Assembly: GCA_002385675.1 (NCBI GenBank)
Contig: DGDY01000144.1
Span: 1-5,852 of the forward strand
Direction: 5' to 3'
Length of the DNA: 5,852 nt
Source: Anaerolineales bacterium UBA3940
GTDB lineage: Bacteria; Chloroflexota; Anaerolineae; Aggregatilineales; UBA3940
Position numbers and translations under genes: made by a program. Positions 1 to 5,833 of the stretch are shown here, in pieces. The stretch's first letter is position 1. Every line of letters starts with the position of its first letter. A model generated the notes under the pieces. It was not told the origin of the DNA, made no database searches, and was given only the letters and a program-made list of their open reading frames with translations.

Positions 1-143
1 TGAATAATCAGCGGTGACCGGGATTCTTCCGCCGCCTTGATCAGCCCATCCATCGTGATGTCGTCCACGGCGTTAAAGGCTGCAACGCCGTAACGCTGAT
101 CAAAGGCCGGGTCCAGAATCTCGGGCAAAGAGACGACCGTCAT
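1..143 (-). CDS. Class II aldolase (fructose/tagatose-bisphosphate type), N-terminal fragment
   Basis: Reading the minus strand from the ATG at 143-141 gives 47 codons before the window ends, so the gene is cut by the left edge. The visible part contains YGVAAFNAVDDITMDGLIKAA followed by EESRSPLII. This is the characteristic first strand and helix of class II metal-dependent aldolases (FbaA/GatY/KbaY type), in which a G-A-F-N motif is followed by a helix and a P-[IL]-I strand. Such enzymes cleave ketose-1,6-bisphosphates to dihydroxyacetone phosphate and an aldehyde in the cytoplasm. The zinc ligands and catalytic residues lie beyond the window, so substrate preference cannot be judged. The start is supported by an AGGAG seven bases upstream. 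The GntR-type regulator gene ends only 47 bp upstream on the same strand with no terminator between, which suggests co-transcription. Family assignment is fairly firm; the choice between fructose-, tagatose- and other sugar-specific aldolase is open. Confidence 0.8.
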   Translation of the reverse strand, partial: MTVVSLPEILDPAFDQRYGVAAFNAVDDITMDGLIKAAEESRSPLII

Positions 144-150
144 CTTGCCA

Positions 151-155
151 CTCCT
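151..155 (-). promoter_or_regulatory. Shine-Dalgarno of the aldolase gene
   Basis: The minus strand reads AGGAG, then seven bases, then the ATG at 143. This is an ideal ribosome binding site and fixes the aldolase start. It lies inside the 47-bp gap after the regulator stop codon, so the aldolase can be translated independently from a shared message. Confidence 0.75.
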
Positions 156-190
156 ATTGGTCTAGCAGTACAAGCGAATAAAGAACCGGT

Positions 191-913
191 TTAACGCACC
201 AGTGTCATCTTGGAAGAGTAAAGATTGCCGTGATTGTGACAGTGGATCAGTTCGACGGGTGTCCCGTCTTCAATGTAGATGATGCGGTTCTTGAAGAGGA
301 TGGGTGCATCTTCCTCAATGTTAAGCAGAGCCGCCGTTCTCGCATCAGCGAGCCGGGCCTCCAGCCTCTGAACGGCGAACTTGATGGCAAAGCCCTGCTC
401 TTCGAGCACCTGCCAGGCCGCCCGGTTGCGCATATCTTCCGTGAGGAGCATGGGGCACAGCTTGTAGGGGACGTATTCCTCGTAGAGCGTGATAGGCACC
501 CCGTTGGCCAGCCGCAGCGTCTGAATCCGGATCAGCGGTTCCGATTCCTGTAAGCCCAGCGCTTCCGCAATCGCCAGCTTGGCCGGGACGACCTCCTTGC
601 CAAGCAGGCGGACTTCCGGCTCGAAGCCCTCCGCACGCGCGGTTTCGAAGAAGTCGGTAAGGCGATTGTGGTCTCGCTCAAGGTGGAACTGGCTGACAAT
701 CGTGCCGACGCCTCTGCGCCGGTACAGCATGCCCATATCGACGAGATCGGAGATGCCGCGCCGCACCGTCATGCGGCTCACCCCGAAGCGGGCAGCGAGG
801 TCGTCCTCAGACGGGAGCTTTTCCCCCGGCTTGAGCACGCCGGTCATGATCTGCTCGCGCAGAGTGTCCCGGATCTGGATATAGAGAGCGACCCCGTCAG
901 TCTTGTCCAGCAT
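191..913 (-). CDS. GntR-family (HutC subfamily) transcriptional regulator with UTRA domain
   Basis: Cytoplasmic one-component regulator of 240 residues, the normal length for the HutC subfamily. Residues about 8-75 form the GntR winged helix: ALYIQIRDTLREQI leads into PGEKLPSEDDLAARFGVSRM, followed by TVRRGISDLVDMGMLYRRRG with the wing G-x-G-T. Residues about 95-235 are a UTRA ligand-binding domain, recognisable from the LRLANGVPITLYEEYVPY stretch and the C-terminal P-[IV]-[EL]-x strand. UTRA regulators usually sense sugar phosphates, sugars or amino-acid derivatives. The frame stays open up to a TTG at 988, but I prefer the ATG at 913: the GntR domain starts right after it, the upstream 25 residues are unlike the family, and the TTG has no ribosome site and overlaps a predicted operator. 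The Shine-Dalgarno of the ATG is itself weak. The gene lies 47 bp upstream of a class II aldolase, so it probably controls a sugar catabolic operon and itself. Confidence 0.9.
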   Translation of the reverse strand: MLDKTDGVALYIQIRDTLREQIMTGVLKPGEKLPSEDDLAARFGVSRMTVRRGISDLVDMGMLYRRRGVGTIVSQFHLERDHNRLTDFFETARAEGFEPEVRLLGKEVVPAKLAIAEALGLQESEPLIRIQTLRLANGVPITLYEEYVPYKLCPMLLTEDMRNRAAWQVLEEQGFAIKFAVQRLEARLADARTAALLNIEEDAPILFKNRIIYIEDGTPVELIHCHNHGNLYSSKMTLVR

Positions 914-978
914 CTCGATTAACCCGTCAGGTTCTGCGGGTGCGTGGACGCAGCCGGTTCGCGCCTGGAGCGCGATTC

Positions 979-986
979 GTATATAC
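979..986. promoter_or_regulatory. Putative HutC-type GntR operator, proximal site
   Basis: The sequence GTATATAC is a palindromic match to GTNTANAC, the published consensus for HutC-subfamily GntR regulators. It lies in the untranslated leader of the regulator gene, 66 bp upstream of the preferred ATG. It is centred exactly 22 bp, about two helical turns, from a second match at 1001-1008, which would place bound dimers on the same DNA face. Single matches do occur by chance (one lies inside the kinase gene at 4661-4668), so the support comes from the pairing and the position. Confidence 0.6.
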
Positions 987-1000
987 AACTAGAGGGAAAA

Positions 1001-1008
1001 GTATAGAC
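1001..1008. promoter_or_regulatory. Putative HutC-type GntR operator, promoter-proximal site
   Basis: The sequence GTATAGAC matches GTNTANAC perfectly in the six fixed positions. It sits immediately downstream of the predicted transcription start (about 1012) of the minus-strand regulator promoter. A dimer bound here would block promoter clearance, so the expected effect is autorepression relieved by the UTRA ligand. Confidence 0.6.
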
Positions 1009-1018
1009 ATCTAATGAC

Positions 1019-1047
1019 ATTATGCGACAGTCTGTGCGGGATGTCAA
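1019..1047 (-). promoter_or_regulatory. Sigma-70 type promoter of the regulator-aldolase operon
   Basis: On the minus strand the -35 is TTGACA (1047-1042, six of six) and the -10 is CATAAT (1024-1019, five of six), separated by exactly 17 bp. Transcription would start near 1012, giving a leader of about 100 bases before the ATG at 913. The spacer also holds a small inverted repeat, ACAGTCTGT (1027-1035). This is the strongest promoter I find in the window and it fits the two HutC-type operators directly downstream. Confidence 0.75.
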
Positions 1048-1092
1048 CCCTGAACCGGTCCGGAAACACGTGAAGACGTACTGAGCGTACGC

Positions 1093-1098
1093 TATGAT
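1093..1098 (+). promoter_or_regulatory. Possible -10 element for the SDR gene
   Basis: TATGAT matches the -10 consensus at five of six positions and lies about 75 bp before the SDR start codon. The matching -35 is poor (GTGAAG at 1070-1075, three of six). A perfect 10-bp palindrome AGCGTACGCT (1084-1093) abuts it and could be an operator. Without a good -35 this is only a candidate. Confidence 0.3.
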
Positions 1099-1158
1099 AA
1101 GTTAGCGATGCCCTGGCGGGTATTCATGGACGTCCCCCCACCACGAACGCGGAGTGCC

Positions 1159-1165
1159 AAAGGAG
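1159..1165 (+). promoter_or_regulatory. Shine-Dalgarno of the SDR gene
   Basis: AAAGGAG is followed by seven bases and the ATG at 1173. This near-perfect site selects that start, which also begins directly with the family N-terminus MSRVLVTGGTG. Confidence 0.8.
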
Positions 1166-1172
1166 AAAAATC

Positions 1173-1868
1173 ATGTCACGAGTGCTGGTTACGGGCGGGA
1201 CCGGGATCCTGGGCACGGCGCTGCGACCCCGGCTGAATATGGCGGGCCACACCGTCCGCATCATGAGCCGCCGCACGCCAAAGCCGGGCGAAGATCAGGG
1301 CGTCGAGTGGGCGCAAGCGGACCTCAGCACGGGCGACGGCCTTGCAGCTGCCGTTGAGGGGGCAGAAGTCATCATCCACGCGGCCAGCGCGGGCTTTGGT
1401 GACTCGTATCAGACCGACGTTGAGGGGACGCGCCGCCTGCTGGAGGCAGCAGGCCGGGCGGGGGTGCAGCACCTCGTCTACATTTCGATTGCCGGCATTG
1501 AGCACGTCGATTACGAGTACTACCGCCACAAGCTGGAGGCCGAGCGGCTGATCGAGCAGTCGGGCATCCCGTACTCGATCCTGCGGGCGACGCAGTTCTA
1601 TGCCCTGATCGATGAGATACTCAAGCGGCTGGTGCGCTTCCCGATTGCGGTTGTCGATACCCGCCTCACGCTCCAGCCGGTGGACGAGGGCGAGGTTGCC
1701 GACCGGCTCGTGGAGCTGGCGGCGTCCGAACCGTCAGGCCGCGTGCCGGACTTCGGCGGGCCGGAGATCCGCCGGATGGGCGAGCTGACGCGGGTGTGGC
1801 TGGCCGCACGCGATATGCACGCACTGATCGTCGGCCTGCCGTTCCCCGGCGCGTTGTGGGCTGGATAG
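1173..1868 (+). CDS. Atypical SDR / NmrA-like NAD(P)-binding protein, ending at a premature amber codon
   Basis: The 231-residue product starts with a Rossmann strand and dinucleotide loop VTGGTGILGT (residues 6-15). It continues with the IIHAAS strand (67-72), the YISIAGI strand with Ser105, and a helix carrying YYRHK with Lys120 in the place of the SDR Tyr-x-x-x-Lys. GIPYSILRATQFY (131-143) is typical of the NmrA-like/atypical SDR group. Members bind NAD(P)H in the cytoplasm and act as reductases, epimerases or redox sensors; the exact reaction cannot be read here. The frame ends at TAG 1866-1868 within what looks like the usual C-terminal LPFPG region. The same frame then continues for 35 codons with a plausible family tail to a second TAG at 1974-1976, so the full gene would be about 267 codons. 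A recent nonsense mutation, a base error or stop readthrough could each explain this. It converges on the DinB-like gene. Confidence 0.85.
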   Translation: MSRVLVTGGTGILGTALRPRLNMAGHTVRIMSRRTPKPGEDQGVEWAQADLSTGDGLAAAVEGAEVIIHAASAGFGDSYQTDVEGTRRLLEAAGRAGVQHLVYISIAGIEHVDYEYYRHKLEAERLIEQSGIPYSILRATQFYALIDEILKRLVRFPIAVVDTRLTLQPVDEGEVADRLVELAASEPSGRVPDFGGPEIRRMGELTRVWLAARDMHALIVGLPFPGALWAG

Positions 1869-1976
1869 CGCAGAGGCCTGACGACGATCCCCGATCATCG
1901 GCAGGGCAAGGTCACCTTCGAGGAGTGGGCGGCCCGCCGGTATGGCCCGGCGGTACGCGAAGCGCCCGCCCACTAG
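1866..1976 (+). other. In-frame continuation of the SDR gene past an internal TAG
   Basis: After TAG 1866-1868 the unchanged frame encodes RRGLTTIPDHRQGKVTFEEW and then AARRYGPAVREAPAH before TAG 1974-1976. This resembles the usual end of atypical SDR proteins, where an aromatic-R-x-G-x-x-x-x-P-[DE]-x-x-x-G-x-[IV]-[TW]-[FW]-E-E-[FW] stretch follows the LP-[FL]-PG segment. The stop occupies the position where I expect an aromatic residue; a single change of TAC or TAT to TAG would create it. I see no frame change, and codon composition continues unaltered, which favours a very recent mutation or a sequencing or assembly error over a long-dead pseudogene. Confidence 0.75.
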
Positions 1977-2013
1977 ACGGGCGCGGCCTCCCCTGGCTCG
2001 GACAACAATATCT

Positions 2014-2037
2014 ACCCGGCGCTTATTTCGCCCGGGT
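2014..2037. terminator. Weak inverted repeat between convergent genes
   Basis: ACCCGG (2014-2019) and CCGGGT (2032-2037) can pair, and two further G-C pairs form with one bulge, around an A/T-rich loop. It straddles the stop codon of the DinB-like gene in the gap between convergent genes, where a bidirectional terminator would be expected. No clear T tract follows on either strand, so the call is tentative. Confidence 0.2.
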
Positions 2038-2544
2038 GACCCATCTGGTCGGCTGCCTGGCCTGCTGCCCCAGGAACATGCGCAACTGTGCGCCGTGCTC
2101 CTGCATGTGGCGCAGGTTATACAGTTGAAGCTCGGCAAAGGGCAGTTCGCCCCAGGGGAACCGGCACAGCCGGTTTGCCTGTTCGGCTGTCATGCCAGTG
2201 ATGATCTCCCTGCACCGCTCGCGGCAGTAGGCCAGGTAGCCAAGCAGTTCGTCGCGCGTGTACGTTCGCGGCAACGTCTCGTTCGGCTCCATCTCGACTA
2301 GGTCAAACGGCTCAGGCGGCGTAAAGCCCTCCTCCGCGCCGGTCAGGTACAGGTCCAGCCAGAAGAGTGTGTGGTAGCACAGATACCAGAACGTCGAAAA
2401 ACCAGCCGCCACCCACTGGTCCGGCTGGTCGCTCCACAACGGCTGCTCCCACAGCTCGTCCGGGCAGTCACGCACGGCCTCGCCGAACATGTCGATGGCG
2501 GCGGCGAACTGCCGCCACAGCATGCCATTGTCGATAATGCCCAT
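2023..2544 (-). CDS. DinB-like (DinB/YfiT superfamily) metal-binding four-helix protein
   Basis: The product is 173 residues from the ATG at 2544. The pattern is that of the DinB/YfiT superfamily, a four-helix bundle carrying a metal ion on three histidines. His58 in the W-Y-L-C-Y-H-T-L-F-W helix and the pair His146/His150 in YNLRHMQEHGAQL near the C-terminus are the expected ligands; the latter string is highly typical of the family. Members include thiol-dependent S-transferases and many DNA-damage- or stress-linked proteins of unknown role, so no reaction is assigned. The ATG is preferred because GAGGGG lies seven bases upstream. A GTG at 2559 would add five residues and create a four-base GTGA overlap with the upstream DUF1905 gene, but lacks a ribosome site. 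Either way the two genes form a tight operon and are probably translationally coupled. Confidence 0.85.
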   Translation of the reverse strand: MGIIDNGMLWRQFAAAIDMFGEAVRDCPDELWEQPLWSDQPDQWVAAGFSTFWYLCYHTLFWLDLYLTGAEEGFTPPEPFDLVEMEPNETLPRTYTRDELLGYLAYCRERCREIITGMTAEQANRLCRFPWGELPFAELQLYNLRHMQEHGAQLRMFLGQQARQPTRWVTRAK

Positions 2545-2555
2545 CGCCTCACCCC

Positions 2556-2843
2556 TCACAGGTTAATATCGAGCGCTACCGTTACCGTGTCGCCCTCGTC
2601 GATGTTCTCCGCCCGGCGTACGCTCGCCTTGATGGGGACGATGTAGCGCCCGTCCTTCGGGAACAGGGAGGTTTCCCACTCCGTCTCGCCGATCCGCGCA
2701 CGCACGGGGATCATCCCCCAGCCATACGTCACATAGCTAAGTATGGCTTTCAGGTCGTCGCTCTCAGTCTGCGGGACAGTCACGAAGAACCACGGGGCAG
2801 GGCCGCGCCAGAACCAGATCTCGCCCTCAAATTCAATTTCCAT
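2556..2843 (-). CDS. DUF1905 domain-containing protein
   Basis: This small soluble product of 95 residues is almost entirely one DUF1905 domain. The family pattern is visible throughout: an opening F-E-G-E-[IV]-W-x-W-x-G-P-A-x-W-[FH]-F-V-T strand pair (about residues 5-22), a central G-W-G-x-[IV]-P-V-R-[AV]-x-I-G segment with the TSLFP motif, and a closing P-[IV]-K-A-x-V-R-R-A-E-x-[IL]-x-E-G-D-x-V-x-V strand region. The domain is a small beta-barrel of unknown biochemical function, so none is claimed. The ATG at 2843 is chosen because the domain begins three residues later. A GTG at 2852 is also in frame, and neither has a strong ribosome site. The predicted promoter gives a short leader of about 30 bases to this ATG. 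The stop codon is 11 bp before the DinB-like ATG, making the pair one transcription unit. Confidence 0.87.
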   Translation of the reverse strand: MEIEFEGEIWFWRGPAPWFFVTVPQTESDDLKAILSYVTYGWGMIPVRARIGETEWETSLFPKDGRYIVPIKASVRRAENIDEGDTVTVALDINL

Positions 2844-2880
2844 GAGCACCACGGGGGAAAATTGCCGGACGAATAATGAC

Positions 2881-2910
2881 AGTATAGGGCATATGTTCTA
2901 GTCGCGTCAA
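2881..2910 (-). promoter_or_regulatory. Sigma-70 type promoter of the DUF1905-DinB operon
   Basis: On the minus strand the -35 is TTGACG (2910-2905, five of six) and the -10 is TATACT (2886-2881, five of six), with an 18-bp spacer. Transcription should start around 2874, about 30 bases before the ATG at 2843. The position exactly upstream of the operon makes a chance match less likely. Confidence 0.65.
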
Positions 2911-3026
2911 GCCTTCGCGCTGCCCCGCCGGAGGTCCCAGCCGTCCTCAGCCTGATGACGGATGCCTTGCCGCCAGACAACGCGTACCATGACGATATCG
3001 CCAGCGAACAGGAAAGGTGTTTCGGC

Positions 3027-3881
3027 ATGAAGAACATCGCGCACCCGGCTGCGGTCAAGCAGCCCAAGTTCGTCTCCGGCACTACCGGGGTGGCAGCAAC
3101 TGCCCCGGCCTCAGCCCAAACCGGGCAGTACTCGCTGGGCAGCATCCTCGGCCTGTGGCTGCTGGCCGCCGCCCCGATGGGTCTGCTGGCGTGGGTCGTC
3201 TTCCCCGCACTGGCGGGCCGCGTCAACATGCATCCAGGATTGCTGCTGTGGGGGCTGATGATCGCGGGCCTGATGTGGCAGGCGGTGCTGTCGCTCATCA
3301 TTCTGTACCGCGAAACAGGCACGCTGAACCTGGACGCCATCCGCCACAGGACGTGGCGCCAACGCCCACGCGACCCGATAACGGGCCAACCGCGCGCCCG
3401 GCTGTGGCTCTGGCTGCCTGTCTTCGCTGTGCTGGTGGCCGTTGTTGAGTTCGTCGTCAGCCCGCTGCTCGGCGAGGCATGGACGGCGGCGCTCCCCTTC
3501 CTGGCCGAGCCCGCCGGGTACAGCCTCGAAATCCTGCTCGACACGCCGGCTCAGTGGGTTGGGGCGTGGTATCTGCTCGGCCTGTGGCTGCTCCAGTTCG
3601 TTGGCAACTACCTTCTGGGTGAGGAATTCCTGTTCCGCAGCGTGCTGCTGCCGAAGATGGAGGGCGTCTTTGGCAGGTGGGACTGGCTGGCGAACGCGGT
3701 GCTGTTCGGACTGTATCACTTGCACAAGCCCTGGCACATCCCCTCGTCCATCATCACGGGCATCCTCTACACCTATCCCAGCCGACGCTTTCGCAGTGCG
3801 TGGTTCGGCGTGATCCTGCATGGAGTGGACGGCGTTTTCTTCCTGTACATGATGCTCGGCCTGGTGCTGGGCCTGACATAG
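3027..3881 (+). CDS. CPBP-family intramembrane glutamic protease-like protein
   Basis: This 284-residue polytopic membrane protein carries the three conserved CPBP (ABI/CAAX-protease-like) motifs: GEEFLFR with Glu199, Glu200 and Arg204; FGLYHLHKPW with Phe227 and His231; and VILHGVDGVF with His265. These form the active site of intramembrane proteases related to Rce1. Substrates of bacterial members range from bacteriocin leaders to membrane anti-sigma factors; this one cannot be assigned. About seven hydrophobic stretches are visible: residues 37-62, 71-93, 127-147, 155-167, 177-197, 220-233 and 260-281. The preceding 35 residues are Ala/Pro/Thr-rich and lack a classical signal peptide. The frame opens at an ATG at 2955, but I choose 3027 because AGGAAAGG lies nine bases upstream, whereas 2955 has no site at a usable distance. 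It converges on the histidine kinase gene with a 40-bp gap and shares no transcript with it. Confidence 0.85.
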   Translation: MKNIAHPAAVKQPKFVSGTTGVAATAPASAQTGQYSLGSILGLWLLAAAPMGLLAWVVFPALAGRVNMHPGLLLWGLMIAGLMWQAVLSLIILYRETGTLNLDAIRHRTWRQRPRDPITGQPRARLWLWLPVFAVLVAVVEFVVSPLLGEAWTAALPFLAEPAGYSLEILLDTPAQWVGAWYLLGLWLLQFVGNYLLGEEFLFRSVLLPKMEGVFGRWDWLANAVLFGLYHLHKPWHIPSSIITGILYTYPSRRFRSAWFGVILHGVDGVFFLYMMLGLVLGLT

Positions 3882-3921
3882 CGAAGCGGGGCTGCACCCC
3901 CAGCCAGCCTGTACCGGAACG

Positions 3922-5833
3922 CTAATCCGGCTGCGGCGTCTCTGCCTCGCGCATAAGATACTGGATGGGCAGGGCTATCTCCACGCGGGTGCCCGCCGCC
4001 GGGGACGACTCCCAGGTCATCGTGCCGCCCAGCAGCGCCAGCATGGTGCTGTGCAGCGCCCAGCCGCCCTGCCCGCCGGGCTTGAAGCCCTCCGGCAGGC
4101 CCACGCCGTCATCTTCGACCTGAATCCTGACCACCTCATCCGCCGCAATGTGAACACGCAAATGCAGGTCGCGCCCCGATGCCGCCCCGCGCCCGTGCAG
4201 CGCCGCATTGCGGAACGCCTCACGCGTGGCGTAGAACAGCACCTCCTGTGCCAGCGGGTTCAGCCCTACCAGCGAGTCGACGCCGCACCACTCAACTGAG
4301 GTGAACGCCCCCTGAAACTCCGACTGGACAAGCGCCCGGAGCGCGGCGGCCAGATCGGTGCTGGCATCCGTGAAGCGCACGCCGGGGTGCGTGGTGATCA
4401 GGTCAGAGAGGCGGCGATGCAGGTGCGTCAGCGTCCTGACCGCTGCCTCAGACCCCGGTGTGGCGGCCAGTTCAAGGATCGCCGTGTGAAGCTCCGGCAG
4501 CACTTCATCGTGAAGCACGCGGCGCGTCTGGTGGTCAAGAACCTGTGTCTCGGTCAGGCGCTTGCGCTGGAGAGCCATCAACCGGCGGGCGGTCTCCTCC
4601 CCCGCCAGCATGTCGAGCAGGCGCTCGCCTGCCGCCTGCGCGATCTCGATCTCCTCCTGTGTGTACACACCGCCGTCGCGCTTGTCCCCCAGCAGCAGCA
4701 CCCCGATCTGCCCGTGTGCCGCCCACAGCCCCACCGCCCAGCGCAGCCCGTCAGAGGGTGCGGGCAGCGCGACCAGCGCCGCGCCTGAATCGGGCGGCAT
4801 TCCGGGGACAGGCGGGGACTTGAGCGCAGGCGCATCAGGCGGATGCACGAGCGGCTCGGAGGCAAGTTCCGCAAGCGACGGGCCGGGGACGAGCTGCGCC
4901 CGGCTGGTGTTGAGCACGTCCTCGCAGAGCGCGCGGAAGATGTTGTGCGCAGCGCTGCCGACCCCGGTAGTGGTCAACTGCTCGATCAGACGCTGGCTGC
5001 CGACAAACGGACGAAGCTGCGCCATGAAGCGCTCGCGCTGCACGAAGGAGCGCCAGCCAAACAGCGCGTAGAAGGCCACCATCAGGACGGTGGTCAGCAG
5101 CAGGCTGTAGATGGGGTTCAGCTCCAGGGTGATGCTGCCACCGACCAGCACGGCGTAGCCCGCCGCGAGGAAGATGGCATCTCGCCAGTGGCGGAAGAAC
5201 GCGCGGCGGGGCAGCGAGTGGCCGGTGAAGATCTCGTAGCTCACAATGGCCTGCCCGATGAAGATGATCACCAGCGCCATCAGGGAGCCGACGCCGAGGT
5301 CGAACCAGCTAACCGTCTGCACCACGCGGCTCGACGGGACGATCACGCCCGCCGCCGAGGCGCTGCCGACCACCCACACCATGAACCAGCCGACCAGAAT
5401 ACTCACCGCCAGCAGCGTGAGCGAGGCGGCCAGCAGCCAGGGGTAGGTCCGCTGCCGGGCGATATCGCCCATGAACCGCTCCGACCGGGCGGGTCGGCGC
5501 AGCGCATCGACGGTCAGCACAATGCAGGCGATGATATACACCGGGTAGATCACGAGCAGCACGGGCAGCCCGCCAACGGCGAGCACGCCGCTCAGGTCGA
5601 GCCGGGCGACATCGGTGAAGGTGGGCAGCCCCGGCCCGACAACGAGCAGGCTCAGCACGGCCAGCATCAGCACGATCAGCAGGGGCAGCCATACCCGGTG
5701 GCGGCGGCGGAGGCTCTCGCCCTCCGGCGACCAGAACCCCGTAAACCACAGGATCATGCTGTACCAGGCCAGCGGCGCGGCGCTGACAGACAGCCAGCCC
5801 ACCCGCCACCAGAAGTTGAGCGATGGCCTAAAC
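3922..5833 (-). CDS. Membrane sensor histidine kinase, N-terminus missing at contig end
   Basis: About 636 native residues are visible; the gene enters from the right edge. Positions below count the first genuine residue (Phe, codon 5832-5830) as 1. Residues about 6-260 hold seven hydrophobic membrane segments (near 9-33, 47-66, 83-108, 131-156, 180-200, 218-235 and 241-260). Residues about 280-410 look like a degenerate GAF domain, ending in IGVLLLGDKRDGGVYTQEEI. The dimerisation helix carries RRVLHDEVLPELH with the probable phosphoacceptor His441, followed by Asp and Glu as in HisKA_3 kinases. The ATPase domain shows REAFRNAALHG (N box, Asn542), VEDDGVGLP (G1) and GGQGGWALH (G2) ahead of a normal G-T-x-V-x-[IF]-x-L-P end. 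It should autophosphorylate at the membrane and pass phosphate to a response regulator, which is not in this window. The six codons that appear to precede Phe1 in frame derive almost entirely from adapter and are not protein. Confidence 0.85.

Noticed and set aside
914..988. 25-residue N-terminal extension of the GntR regulator from a TTG start at 988.
   Set aside because: The TTG has no ribosome site and overlaps a predicted operator; the extension is unlike GntR proteins and the domain begins just after ATG 913.
2780..3821. Long minus-strand open frames (about 254 and 236 codons) opposite the CPBP gene.
   Set aside because: They are compositional shadows of a GC-rich gene: low complexity, Ser/Arg- or Gln/Pro-rich, no recognisable domain, and the opposite frame encodes clear CPBP motifs.
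3882..3921. Possible hairpin (GGCTG 3890-3894 with CAGCC 3901-3905) between the convergent CPBP and kinase genes.
   Set aside because: The stem is only five pairs with competing GGGG/CCCC pairing, and no T tract follows on either strand, so a terminator is not supported.
4661..4668. A third match to the HutC operator consensus (GTGTACAC).
   Set aside because: It lies inside the kinase coding sequence, is far from any promoter and is unpaired; best taken as a chance match, and a reminder that single hits carry little weight.
4387..5071. Plus-strand open frames of 120-170 codons opposite the histidine kinase.
   Set aside because: They have Arg/Pro/Ser/Ala-rich translations without any family pattern, fully overlapping the kinase core; antisense shadows.
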